A stretch of DNA of 64,000 nucleotides from a virus. The translations under genes were made by a program, and so were the position numbers. The first letter of the stretch is position 1. Each line of letters opens with the position of its first letter. The stretch spans positions 62,001 to 126,000 of the IMG/VR virus record IMGVR_UViG_3300005337_000001. One strand, written 5' to 3'. This document shows, piece after piece, positions 25,869 to 32,918 of this stretch. The notes below the pieces were generated by a model, which was not told the origin of the DNA, ran no database searches, and saw only the letters and a list, made by a program, of their open reading frames with translations.

Positions 25869-25929
25869 ACCTCCTTCGCACGGAATAAGAGAAGTGAAGG
25901 CACAGACGTGGGGTCTGTGCGAAGGAGGT
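25869..25929 (+). promoter_or_regulatory. Leader RNA that can sequester the ribosome binding site
   Basis: A perfect 13-base inverted repeat, ACCTCCTTCGCAC (25869-25881) and GTGCGAAGGAGGT (25917-25929), encloses the Shine-Dalgarno GGAGG (25924-25928) of the gene at 25935. A second hairpin, GCACAGAC (25900-25907) with GTCTGTGC (25913-25920), shares bases 25917-25920 with the long stem, so the two cannot fully coexist. This is the layout of a translational on/off switch. The signal is unknown. Confidence 0.65.
25881..25900 (+). promoter_or_regulatory. 20-base motif copy 3 (ATAAGA-N4-TGAAGG)
   Basis: The sequence cggaATAAGAgaagTGAAGG lies in the loop of the leader structure and its first and last bases touch the two stems. 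Confidence 0.4.
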
Positions 25930-25934
25930 TCCAC

Positions 25935-26546
25935 ATGTTGCTGTTCGAAGTACACGAAAGCGTGCGCCCAGGTTTCAACTTAGTCTTGGACGATGGTGAA
26001 GCAGGCGTGCCAATGGGCTACGACGACAAGGTCGGCGGTAAAACTTGGTTGCCGCTCGGCAACTCCGTCGAGCGGTGGCTGACTCATCCCGAAGATCAAC
26101 GGGAAGAGTTCAAGCTGCTGCACGCGCATCTCGAAGAGAAGAACATCGGCTTCTGCCTGACGGGGCAGACCGCCGAAGAAGCAGCGCTAGAAAAAAGAGC
26201 GCTGGTGTTGATCGACGGCTGTACCGATCCCGAGGTAGGCGTCACCATCATCGCAGAGGCTTTCGGAAAGACCATGCCGGAGCTGGTGACGCACACACAC
26301 GGCGATGGACATTCGAGGCAGCTCTACATCTTCAATCACGGCGACGCGCTGTTCATCAGCTGGTCTGCTGCGTCGTTGGAGGCGAGCCGCCCCAAACGTT
26401 TCATCGTTACCTGGGACGCGGAGAAGAAGCAGTTGTTGGAGACGTCCGTTGGCCGCCCGCGCCGGAACTCGAGGCCGACGAAGAAGCAGGAGAAGAAGCG
26501 CCAACAGCAGGCACCTGCGGTGGGTCAGGAGTTACGACCGGAATGA
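25935..26546 (+). CDS. Hypothetical protein under leader control, 203 aa
   Basis: The ATG at 25935 follows GGAGG by 6 bases. Residues 1-155 look like a folded domain (LLFEVHESVRPGFNLVLDDG, LVLIDGCTDPEVGVTIIAEA, HTHGDGHSRQLYIFNHGDA); the His-rich HTHGDGH could bind metal. The last 40 residues are Lys/Arg/Gln-rich and may bind nucleic acid. The end overlaps the convergent gene at 26407 by 140 bases. No family is recognised. Confidence 0.6.
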   Translation: MLLFEVHESVRPGFNLVLDDGEAGVPMGYDDKVGGKTWLPLGNSVERWLTHPEDQREEFKLLHAHLEEKNIGFCLTGQTAEEAALEKRALVLIDGCTDPEVGVTIIAEAFGKTMPELVTHTHGDGHSRQLYIFNHGDALFISWSAASLEASRPKRFIVTWDAEKKQLLETSVGRPRRNSRPTKKQEKKRQQQAPAVGQELRPE

Positions 26547-26820
26547 CAGGCGGGTCGGTGGACGAGGGCTTTCCCTTGTCTGCCGATTCCTCTTTTTTCT
26601 TAGCCCTGGGCGCGCGTGGCTTGGTGAAGTCCTTGGCGATCGACTTCAGCAGACTGGTCACGGTCTTGGTACACCCGTCACACAGGCAGCCGTACTTGGC
26701 TTCGAACTTTTCGCCTGCGAGCTCGGCCACCAACTCGAGCTTCACCTCGACTGCTTTGTCGGTATACCAAACGCGCGTACAGCGCTCACACGCGTTCTGA
26801 ACTACTGTCTTGCTCGGCAT
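26407..26820 (-). CDS. Zinc-ribbon protein, 137 aa
   Basis: The start was set at ATG 26820 behind GGAG. C-ERC near residue 10 and CLCDGC near 43 give a four-cysteine zinc ribbon within the first 50 residues. Then come a basic helix (KPRAPRAKKKEE) and a Pro/Ser/Ala-rich disordered tail. The tail region lies antisense to the end of the + gene at 25935. A possible nucleic-acid-binding protein; function unknown. Confidence 0.55.
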   Translation of the reverse strand: MPSKTVVQNACERCTRVWYTDKAVEVKLELVAELAGEKFEAKYGCLCDGCTKTVTSLLKSIAKDFTKPRAPRAKKKEESADKGKPSSTDPPVIPVVTPDPPQVPAVGASSPASSSASSSGAGGQRTSPTTASSPRPR

Positions 26821-27049
26821 CGTGCTTCTCCGGATGGGTTTTCCACCAAAGGTAGGTCTTGAGAATCGCCTTCTCAGACTTGCTGAGTGGTTCATCGTTC
26901 TTGAGCTCCCGCTGGAAGTACTCGCCGAAGGCTGCGATGTCGGCGTCGACTACGGCTGCGATGAAGTCACCTTCCGTCGTAGTGAAAGAGCGATGGGCGT
27001 CGTCCTCTAAGTAAACGACGACTTTGTAATTCTCAGGTGTACCAGCCAT
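26786..27049 (-). CDS. Hypothetical protein, 87 aa
   Basis: A small acidic domain with a beta-hairpin start (YKVVVYLEDDAHRSFTT) is followed by helices (IAAFGEYFQRELKNDEPLSK). Its end overlaps the next gene by 35 bases, and its start is back to back with the acetyltransferase gene. Function unknown. Confidence 0.55.
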   Translation of the reverse strand: MAGTPENYKVVVYLEDDAHRSFTTTEGDFIAAVVDADIAAFGEYFQRELKNDEPLSKSEKAILKTYLWWKTHPEKHDAEQDSSSERV

Positions 27050-27072
27050 AGACCCTGATGTACCATGCCTTC

Positions 27073-27501
27073 ATGCGTACTGTCACGGTGGACGACGCTG
27101 ATGAACTTGCCGAGCTGGACAAGCAGCTCTTCCCGAACAACTGCCTCAACGAGTTTACGTTGGCCAGGGAGATTGCCTTGGGCTCCGGCTGGTGCTTCGT
27201 CGAAGCCGGTGACATCGTCGCGTACATACTGTGCCGCGGAGACAGCTACCTCACCGACATTATGCGGCTCGGCGTGCTACCTGCGTACGAGGGGCGCGGC
27301 CTTGGTCGCTCGCTACTGCTGCGCGGCATGATGACGACGCCGCACACCATGCTCACGGTCGCCACTGACAACACCCGCGCCCTACGTCTCTACCACCACT
27401 TGGGCTTTGAGATCGTAGGGCGACTTCTCGGCGACAGCGCTTGGGTAATGGGCAAGGCCCAGCAGAACATGACCCGCTACTTCATCGGCTTGGACCGGTA
27501 G
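27073..27501 (+). CDS. GNAT-family N-acetyltransferase
   Basis: The core RLGVLPAYEGRGLGRSLL holds the acetyl-CoA binding motif (Q/R-x-x-G-x-G/A), followed by MLTVATDNTRALRLYHHLGF, the second half of the fold. The length is normal for the RimI-like group. The start at 27073 gives the usual N-terminus (MRTVTVDDADELAELDKQLF); ATG 27058 is an alternative. The substrate is unknown: a protein N-terminus, a polyamine or a drug. It is a lone + gene among - strand genes, and its end overlaps the next - gene by 25 bases. Confidence 0.85.
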   Translation: MRTVTVDDADELAELDKQLFPNNCLNEFTLAREIALGSGWCFVEAGDIVAYILCRGDSYLTDIMRLGVLPAYEGRGLGRSLLLRGMMTTPHTMLTVATDNTRALRLYHHLGFEIVGRLLGDSAWVMGKAQQNMTRYFIGLDR

Positions 27502-27677
27502 GTCCTGCCGTCGGGCGACTTCAAAACGGTCGATCCGTCACGAGCCCTGGTCTCTACCGCCAGCTGGTGCCCCGGCGTGCGAATCTTTCGCATACCACCG
27601 GGGGCCGACTCGTGGATGATGACCTTGCCGCCTTCAACCCGTCGAGCTTGCCTCGAGTCCGGTACTAGTCTCGCCAT
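27477..27677 (-). CDS. Small basic protein, 66 aa
   Basis: AAAGGAC precedes the ATG at 27677. The protein is basic and beta-rich (GGKVIIHESAPGGMRKIRTP). It starts 44 bases inside the preceding gene and its end overlaps the acetyltransferase gene on the other strand. Function unknown. Confidence 0.4.
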   Translation of the reverse strand: MARLVPDSRQARRVEGGKVIIHESAPGGMRKIRTPGHQLAVETRARDGSTVLKSPDGRTYRSKPMK

Positions 27678-28230
27678 TGCTACTGTCCTTTCCGCCGAAC
27701 ACGACGTCGTCGTCGGCTGATTCTGTTTCGCCCTCGGGCGTGATGAGTGGATCGAAGGGCTCCGTCTGCGGCGCCGCCGAAGCGTGCTTCGCCTTCAGCT
27801 CCTCGAGCTCTTCGTTCACCTGCGTCAAGTACATCTTGATGTACCCAGGCCAGTGTACTCCACCAACCGAACGGTGCTGAAGGCTCGGCGCTTCGAGAGC
27901 GCTCAGCTTGGAAATGTTGTCGACGCCACCACGCACGAGGTCGTCGAGGATCAAGGAGATGGCACCGACGCGTGAGTCGAGGTGCTGGATCGAGTTGCCG
28001 AAGCCCTGCCAATTTGCGTTGTAGGCTTCGACGAGCTCGTTATGACCTTTGACCACCAGCTGCAGCTGCTGGTTGAGCTGCTGGATGTGCGGGTTTTTGT
28101 CCCCCGCGTCCAGGTCCTGCAGCCTTTTGATGTGGGTGGCTACCTTTGCCCTTTCCTTTTCCTGCTGACGGGCTAGAGCCTTTTTGACTTGGCTGGGGCG
28201 CGGGCGGTTCCTCTGTCCATTCCTGCTCAT
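27634..28230 (-). CDS. Helical protein, 198 aa
   Basis: GGAGAG precedes the ATG at 28230. A basic start (NRPRPSQVKKALARQQEKER) leads into long helices (IQQLNQQLQLVVKGHNELVE) and a second helical hairpin near 130-150; the end is acidic and disordered. The first 64 codons are read in a different frame from the end of the preceding gene (191-base overlap). Possibly a structural or assembly protein; not recognised. Confidence 0.5.
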   Translation of the reverse strand: MSRNGQRNRPRPSQVKKALARQQEKERAKVATHIKRLQDLDAGDKNPHIQQLNQQLQLVVKGHNELVEAYNANWQGFGNSIQHLDSRVGAISLILDDLVRGGVDNISKLSALEAPSLQHRSVGGVHWPGYIKMYLTQVNEELEELKAKHASAAPQTEPFDPLITPEGETESADDDVVFGGKDSSNGETSTGLEASSTG

Positions 28231-28486
28231 CGTTTCTCTCCGCTAGTACGTGGTTGAACTTCGACATCTCGAGCTCGCGGTTCTTCGCAAGCCTCTGAAG
28301 CTTCATCACCACGTCGATGATGACGTCTTCAGGTACGGTACTCTCATTCCGCGTAAGCTCCTCACATTCGAGGCGCCGCTGCGGGTCTTCTTCGCCCTCA
28401 GGCGGCAGCAGGTACTCGTGCGCCAATCCGATCAGCGCGAGGATTGCGGTCCGTTCGTAGGCGAGCTTTCTGTATTCGGAGTTCAT
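28040..28486 (-). CDS. Helical protein with Pro/Gly/Lys-rich tail, 148 aa
   Basis: The start ATG at 28486 overlaps the preceding stop (ATGA). Residues 1-85 are helical and acidic (YERTAILALIGLAHEYLLPP, VIIDVVMKLQRLAKNRELEM). Residues 86-148 are low complexity (Pro, Gly, Lys, Gln, Ala). This tail is the part that shares DNA with the next gene in another frame, so the tail may be shaped by the overlap. Function unknown. Confidence 0.5.
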   Translation of the reverse strand: MNSEYRKLAYERTAILALIGLAHEYLLPPEGEEDPQRRLECEELTRNESTVPEDVIIDVVMKLQRLAKNRELEMSKFNHVLAERNDEQEWTEEPPAPQPSQKGSSPSAGKGKGKGSHPHQKAAGPGRGGQKPAHPAAQPAAAAGGQRS

Positions 28487-29151
28487 GCGACTAGGAAGGC
28501 GTAGAACCTGGACAGGAGGTCGGCACCGGCCGAGGTATCCTTGATTATGTTCCGAAGGGGGTAGATGTGTCGAGCCCGCCGGGCCCGGGTCCGCTCCAGA
28601 GCCTGGCTGCCCTTCCACGTCGCTTTGTCCACTTGAGCCAAGGAAATCGAGCGGATGTCCTCCTTGGCGTGCTTCAGGTAGATGTCGGCGTTGTAGTCGC
28701 AGAGCCGGTAGTACCGGTAGATTACCTCCGCCCACTTGCGCATAGGCAGGTTGAAGAACAGCTCCCCGATGACATCCTCGTGCCTCCACATCGTGCCACA
28801 GGCGGGGCACACGATCCCCTGCGAGTTGTTGTACTGGTCGAGCAGCAGCGCCTGGCACTGGTTCTTGCCAAGGCGTGAGCCCGGGCACAGGTAGAGCTTG
28901 TCGTCGCCACCACCATGCAGCTTGGCGCCACTTCCCCAGAAGCTCATCACCCCGGGCGTTGGGTTCGACGTCGACCGCTGCTTGCCGAACAGGATTTCGA
29001 TCTTGAACTTGGCCTTGACCTCTTTGTCCGCCAGCAGCTTGGCGAGCACGGTCGCCTGCTTGGCAAAGCGTTCAGCCTCCTCGTTCGTGAGGATGATCTC
29101 GCCGTCACGCACGTCGTCGTAACGAATCGCTCCTTCATGCTGCTCGGTCAT
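28483..29151 (-). CDS. Zinc-binding hypothetical protein, 222 aa
   Basis: LCPG, NQC and VCPAC around residues 88-120 form a likely zinc site. The C-terminal 90 residues are helical and rich in Tyr, Arg and Asp (YRYYRLCDYNADIYLKHAKE, LERTRARRARHIYPLRNI). It is coupled on both sides by ATGA. The family seems phage-specific and has no name that I know. Confidence 0.55.
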   Translation of the reverse strand: MTEQHEGAIRYDDVRDGEIILTNEEAERFAKQATVLAKLLADKEVKAKFKIEILFGKQRSTSNPTPGVMSFWGSGAKLHGGGDDKLYLCPGSRLGKNQCQALLLDQYNNSQGIVCPACGTMWRHEDVIGELFFNLPMRKWAEVIYRYYRLCDYNADIYLKHAKEDIRSISLAQVDKATWKGSQALERTRARRARHIYPLRNIIKDTSAGADLLSRFYAFLVA

Positions 29152-29615
29152 CCGCGTTGCCTTGTCTGTGCCATGACGGGCGAGCCAGCTGACTGCGAGC
29201 CCTTGCCCCTGGCGTTCACACCACCACGCACGTCACCTTCCTTGTAGCCAGGTAGCAACTGCCGGGTGAGCTCGACGCGCGCGGGCTGCGACGACGACAT
29301 GATGGTGGCCACGATGTTCTGGTACTGCGCGGCCAGGTCTGGGCTCTGGAAGATGAGTCGCCAGACGTAGCGAATTTTGTCGCCGTGGATGATGTACTTC
29401 TTGGAGATGTCCAGCGTCCACGGGTTACCGGGCTTCTCCGACGTGGTGAGCAGCTGGTAGATGACCGGAGCGAAGAACGCCCAGCGGTCCTGGTGGCTAC
29501 GCCCGGAGATGCGCAGCTGCTTGGCCCCCTCCAGCTCCTCGAGAACCTCGAAGCCACACTTCTGCATGAGCGCAGCGTAAACGTTAGCCTTGGTGATCGG
29601 TGCTGCGTTTGGCAT
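29148..29615 (-). CDS. Hypothetical protein, 155 aa
   Basis: The start was chosen at ATG 29615 (MPNAAPITKANVYAALMQKC). The body is alpha/beta (WTLDISKKYIIHGDKIRYVW, IVATIMSSSQPARVELTRQL) with a Gly/Ser/Gln-rich tail. Overlaps with both neighbours (32 and 4 bases) place it in the operon. Function unknown. Confidence 0.5.
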   Translation of the reverse strand: MPNAAPITKANVYAALMQKCGFEVLEELEGAKQLRISGRSHQDRWAFFAPVIYQLLTTSEKPGNPWTLDISKKYIIHGDKIRYVWRLIFQSPDLAAQYQNIVATIMSSSQPARVELTRQLLPGYKEGDVRGGVNARGKGSQSAGSPVMAQTRQRG

Positions 29616-30093
29616 TGCCTTCTCGAATGGGGGTGCAGATGATGAACGCTTTGGTGTCTTCGAAGTAGAGGTCCAGCACGGACGAGAAGAAAACCTTCTT
29701 TTTATCGTCGAGCAAGTACGACTCACCGTTGGTGAGCATCGCCTCGATAGAATCGTTGTTCCATGGGATGATGTAGTCGATGTAGTTGCGCCGGTTGATG
29801 GTGCCGAAAGTAACGTTCAGCGTACCGCTCGAGCCGTTCTCAGTGACGAGATGAAGCTTCCCAGACTTGCGGGTCTGCAAAAAGTTCTTGAGGATGTCCA
29901 AGTCGGTGACGCGCACCTCAACCTGGTTGGCGCTGGTCATCGCTTCTTCGATGGCTTCGATCGCTTCCTCCGGCGACTTGAACCCATCACCCTCAGGTAC
30001 CACCACGCCTGGCAGCTTCCACTTCTTGAGCTCCTGCAGCATGGTCTCGTCGAGAGCTCCAGACTGCGTGACAGCGCGCGCTAGTTCACTCAT
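29584..30093 (-). CDS. Hypothetical protein, 169 aa
   Basis: The start ATG at 30093 overlaps the preceding stop (ATGA). Helices at 1-60 (SPEEAIEAIEEAMTSANQVE) precede a beta-rich part (KLHLVTENGSSGTLNVTFGT, NRRNYIDYIIPWNNDS). There is no cysteine pair or catalytic motif. It could be a virion or assembly factor, but nothing fixes this. Confidence 0.5.
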   Translation of the reverse strand: MSELARAVTQSGALDETMLQELKKWKLPGVVVPEGDGFKSPEEAIEAIEEAMTSANQVEVRVTDLDILKNFLQTRKSGKLHLVTENGSSGTLNVTFGTINRRNYIDYIIPWNNDSIEAMLTNGESYLLDDKKKVFFSSVLDLYFEDTKAFIICTPIREGNAKRSTDHQG

Positions 30094-30641
30094 GATTTTG
30101 GTCTTTCCTTCAGGAAGGGGATGGTGATCTTGTAGGAGCGCACCGTATCCGGCAAGGCGGCGCGCCGGCCGTACCCAGCGCACAGGAACAATGCCTCGTC
30201 CGGAAGCTCGGGATCGGCCAAGAACGACAGGCCGTAGCACTCCTCCTTGGCCAGCACTACGTTCGTCGTCCGCGCGTGCCAGGGGAAGAAGAGAGAGTTC
30301 GGCCCGCCGGCGAACGCGATGGGGTTCATCCCATCCATATGCGCCTTGGCGAAGAGCTGGCCCACAGCCGCCGCCGCGTTGGTCTCTGTGAGAAGCCGAA
30401 GCTCTTCCAGCTGCGAGTTACGGATCACAGCGAACGGCATCAGCGTGGCCAGGTCTATCTCGAGCTCGGTCTCCGCTTCATCATCACGACGGAAGCGACG
30501 GTACGTGATCTTGTCCTTGCTCAGAACAATCTCCTGCACCCGCGGGCGCTCGAGGATGCCGGCTACGACCTTCAAGAAACCAGGAACGCCGGTAGCCGGC
30601 GGTACGGGGATCTCTTTCGTCTCTTCGATGTAAGCTGGCAT
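30090..30641 (-). CDS. Hypothetical protein, 183 aa
   Basis: It is a beta-rich protein (VQEIVLSKDKITYRRFRRDD, ELEIDLATLMPFAVI) with a middle segment GGPNSLFFPWHARTTNVVLA. It is coupled upstream to the ribbon-helix-helix gene (TGATG) and downstream by ATGA. No known family is recognised. Confidence 0.5.
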   Translation of the reverse strand: MPAYIEETKEIPVPPATGVPGFLKVVAGILERPRVQEIVLSKDKITYRRFRRDDEAETELEIDLATLMPFAVIRNSQLEELRLLTETNAAAAVGQLFAKAHMDGMNPIAFAGGPNSLFFPWHARTTNVVLAKEECYGLSFLADPELPDEALFLCAGYGRRAALPDTVRSYKITIPFLKERPKS

Positions 30642-30835
30642 CAGACTTGCTCCGCGTCGTACTTGACCTGTTCCTCGGCGGCTAGTAGCTGCTCAAAGAG
30701 CTGCGTTGCCACAGCGGACAGGCTAGTGCTGTGCCGCTCCACGTAGTCGTGCATCTTCTGCTCGAGCGCTTCAGACACTCTAAGGTGAATCCGCCCGGCC
30801 TTCTTCTTGGCGCGGACCTTCTTGGGTTTTGACAT
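30641..30835 (-). CDS. Ribbon-helix-helix (Arc/CopG-like) DNA-binding protein, 64 aa
   Basis: After a Lys/Arg-rich start (KPKKVRAKKKAG) comes RIHLRVSEALEQKMHDYVER and a second helix LSAVATQLFEQLL, the strand-helix-helix order of Arc/CopG repressors. Such proteins bind DNA as dimers of dimers. It may control phage transcription; its target site is unknown, and the 11-base repeat at 36146 is one place to test. Confidence 0.7.
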   Translation of the reverse strand: MSKPKKVRAKKKAGRIHLRVSEALEQKMHDYVERHSTSLSAVATQLFEQLLAAEEQVKYDAEQV

Positions 30836-31088
30836 CGGTCTCCACGTACTTTAGGCCATCGAGGTACTCGAAGATGCCCTTGATGTTGGGGAACTTACCG
30901 GACAAGTACTGCACCACCGCGTCGCCAGCGCGGTCGAGTATCTCATCGGTGAGCGGCTGCCCTACGAAGATAGGCGAGATGTGCTCACCGATTTCCTTGA
31001 TGAGCTGCCCGTTCATGCCAATCCACGTGGGCAGCCACATGTAGTTGAGGCTGACCTCACCGGGACCTGTGCGTTGAACGAGCTTCAC
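30780..31088 (-). CDS. Hypothetical protein, 102 aa
   Basis: The start is a GTG that overlaps the preceding stop (GTGA). A small domain (EVSLNYMWLPTWIGMNGQLI, GQPLTDEILDRAGDAVVQYL) is followed by a polar tail that overlaps the ribbon-helix-helix gene by 56 bases in another frame. Function unknown. Confidence 0.5.
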   Translation of the reverse strand: MKLVQRTGPGEVSLNYMWLPTWIGMNGQLIKEIGEHISPIFVGQPLTDEILDRAGDAVVQYLSGKFPNIKGIFEYLDGLKYVETDVKTQEGPRQEEGRADSP

Positions 31089-31423
31089 AACGTGACCTCG
31101 ACCTCTCCCTCTTCGAGAATGAAGAGCACGTCGCTGGCGCGGATCATGACCTCGTTGTCTTCGAGCAGCATGGCAAAGGCGTGGCCCTGCTTGGTTTCGC
31201 TCGCGCCCTTGAAGAACGGGAAGCGGTCACCCGGCTTCACCTCGGACGGCACGAGGTACTCGCGCTTGAGCTTCTTGCTGTAGAAGCGACGGCCAGGCCC
31301 CACCTCTTTGCATACGGCAAAGCGAATGGGGTCAGGCCCTACTTTGATGATGCCGCCTTTCGTAGTCTTCGGCGCAGGCTCGACTACGGCCACCATCCAA
31401 TCGCTCCAGAGCTCGATCTTCAT
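31085..31423 (-). CDS. GroES-like co-chaperonin (Cpn10 fold), 112 aa
   Basis: The order of features matches GroES: an N-terminal strand (MVAVVEPAP), a mobile-loop-like KTTKGGIIKVG at residues 20-29, VCKEVGPGRRF, VKPGDRFPFFKG and a final ASDVLFILEE. Its length is that of bacterial GroES plus short insertions. It should cap host GroEL and help fold phage proteins, as T4 gp31 does. No phage GroEL is in this window. The start is fixed by ATGA with the upstream gene. Confidence 0.75.
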   Translation of the reverse strand: MKIELWSDWMVAVVEPAPKTTKGGIIKVGPDPIRFAVCKEVGPGRRFYSKKLKREYLVPSEVKPGDRFPFFKGASETKQGHAFAMLLEDNEVMIRASDVLFILEEGEVEVTL

Positions 31424-31776
31424 AGCGAAGGTGCAGCTCCGCCGAGGACGTCGACCGTGTCGTCCTTCGGGATGTTCACCGGCGCGCTGTCCTTCTGGAA
31501 CTCGGCGACGCCAGCGGCGAGCCAGTCGGTCATGGGCTTGAGCGTGGAGCACCAGGCGACGGTGTCGCTCGGCGCGTAGTGTTGGCCGCCGACCTCGAAG
31601 AACATGGCCACCGTGGGGCGGCCTTGCTCGTCGTTGTAGTTGACGAAGATCACCTTGCCCTCCACGACGTGCATGACCTTCTGCGAAGGCCCAACGGATG
31701 CGCCGGTGGCGTCGCGCGCCGTGCGTACACCTTGCATACGAGCCGCGAGTGGATTGTTCTGATTACCTAGAGACAT
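31420..31776 (-). CDS. Hypothetical protein, 118 aa
   Basis: The start was set at ATG 31776. A beta-rich core (KVMHVVEGKVIFVNYNDEQG, PTVAMFFEVGGQHYAPSD) is followed by a short helix and an acidic end. It directly precedes the GroES-like gene with an ATGA overlap, so the two may be co-regulated. No family is recognised. Confidence 0.55.
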   Translation of the reverse strand: MSLGNQNNPLAARMQGVRTARDATGASVGPSQKVMHVVEGKVIFVNYNDEQGRPTVAMFFEVGGQHYAPSDTVAWCSTLKPMTDWLAAGVAEFQKDSAPVNIPKDDTVDVLGGAAPSL

Positions 31777-32464
31777 TTGCTTTGTCCTTCCTGAATTTCT
31801 CGATCTTCGCTTGCAGCTGTTCCTTGGTGATCCAGCTGCCAAATTCGTTCCACTCGCGGGGGTAGTAGAACCGCTCCGCGTGGGTCTTGAGCAAGAGCTC
31901 CACCTTGATGAGGAGCCAACCGCCGGTATCACTCGACGGTCGTACTTCCGTATCGTGAGAACTGAGCCAGTGCTCGATGGTCTGTAAGTCCGACCAGCGC
32001 CCAGTGGCTGGGTGCTCGTAGCGCCAATAACCACCGGCCATGGGCTTGGCTTTGGCGTAGAGCACTTCGCCGAATGCATCGGCCAGGGTGTCGAGACCGT
32101 GGCGCAAGCCCACGCTCTTCGGCACTACATGATCATCGCTCTCGGCGAGTTTGCTCTTGCGTGTGGAGTCACGCAGGTCCAGCACACGGTCGGGCACCGA
32201 GTTGGCCTTGATGTAAGCCACCGGGTCCGTGCGCAGTAGATGCAGCAGCTGTGGCTCAAGCCGCGCTGGTAGCAGGCCCTTACGATCCGTTCGCTTGATG
32301 ACCAAACCTACATGGGGGTCGACTAGCTGAAGACGAAGCGACGCTTCCGTCATCATTTTGGCGAAGCTCCAGTCGCTGAACGCCACAGTAATACTGCTGG
32401 CGGTGATCTCACCTTCGTAATGCTCACCCACGCGCTTGTACGTGAGCTCCACGTCATTCGACAT
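31763..32464 (-). CDS. Hypothetical protein, 233 aa
   Basis: The start was set at ATG 32464 behind AAAGG. The protein is soluble and mixed alpha/beta, with a beta-rich start (GEHYEGEITASSITVAFSDW), a central HGLDTLADAFGEVLYAKAK and a Lys-rich C-terminal helix (EQLQAKIEKFRKDKAN). No motif is recognised. It overlaps both neighbours by 11-14 bases. Confidence 0.5.
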   Translation of the reverse strand: MSNDVELTYKRVGEHYEGEITASSITVAFSDWSFAKMMTEASLRLQLVDPHVGLVIKRTDRKGLLPARLEPQLLHLLRTDPVAYIKANSVPDRVLDLRDSTRKSKLAESDDHVVPKSVGLRHGLDTLADAFGEVLYAKAKPMAGGYWRYEHPATGRWSDLQTIEHWLSSHDTEVRPSSDTGGWLLIKVELLLKTHAERFYYPREWNEFGSWITKEQLQAKIEKFRKDKANVSR

Positions 32465-32918
32465 CGTTTGCCTTTCGATAGCTGTGCGGCTTGGTGATGC
32501 GATAGATGGCCGCACCCTGTGGACTCGCACCAAAGTGAAACTTGGTTCCGTCTGGCAGCTCGAGCTCGTCCAAGAAGTAGCGCGTCATGCCCCGATACTC
32601 CTTGCCCTTCACCTTCAGGCCGAGCGCCGTCAGCATAGGAACGATGACGTCGGCACAGCACACACGCTCCTCAGGGATGCCAAGACCGTTCAACGCAGCG
32701 AATGCCTCCTGCACCGTCACATCGTAGATGTCGAGCTCGCCGAGCGCTGCTGCACTGATCTGCGGTGTAAGAAAACCTGTGGCTACGCCACCACACGAGA
32801 AGCACGTGTACTTGTTGGGCCAGTACTCGCTGCGCTGACCAACGAGCTGGTCCACTTCGGACATCTCGCCGACTACGTTCAGCGCCTTCTTGCAGTCAGT
32901 GCAGACAATCGAGATCAT
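32454..32918 (-). CDS. Zinc-ribbon protein, 154 aa
   Basis: CTDCKK (residues 6-11) and CFSCGG (39-44) form a zinc ribbon. The rest is alpha/beta (IPEERVCCADVIVPMLTALG, YRGMTRYFLDELELPDG). It is one of several cysteine-paired small proteins in the 26-37 kb block. Function unknown. Confidence 0.55.
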   Translation of the reverse strand: MISIVCTDCKKALNVVGEMSEVDQLVGQRSEYWPNKYTCFSCGGVATGFLTPQISAAALGELDIYDVTVQEAFAALNGLGIPEERVCCADVIVPMLTALGLKVKGKEYRGMTRYFLDELELPDGTKFHFGASPQGAAIYRITKPHSYRKANDVE

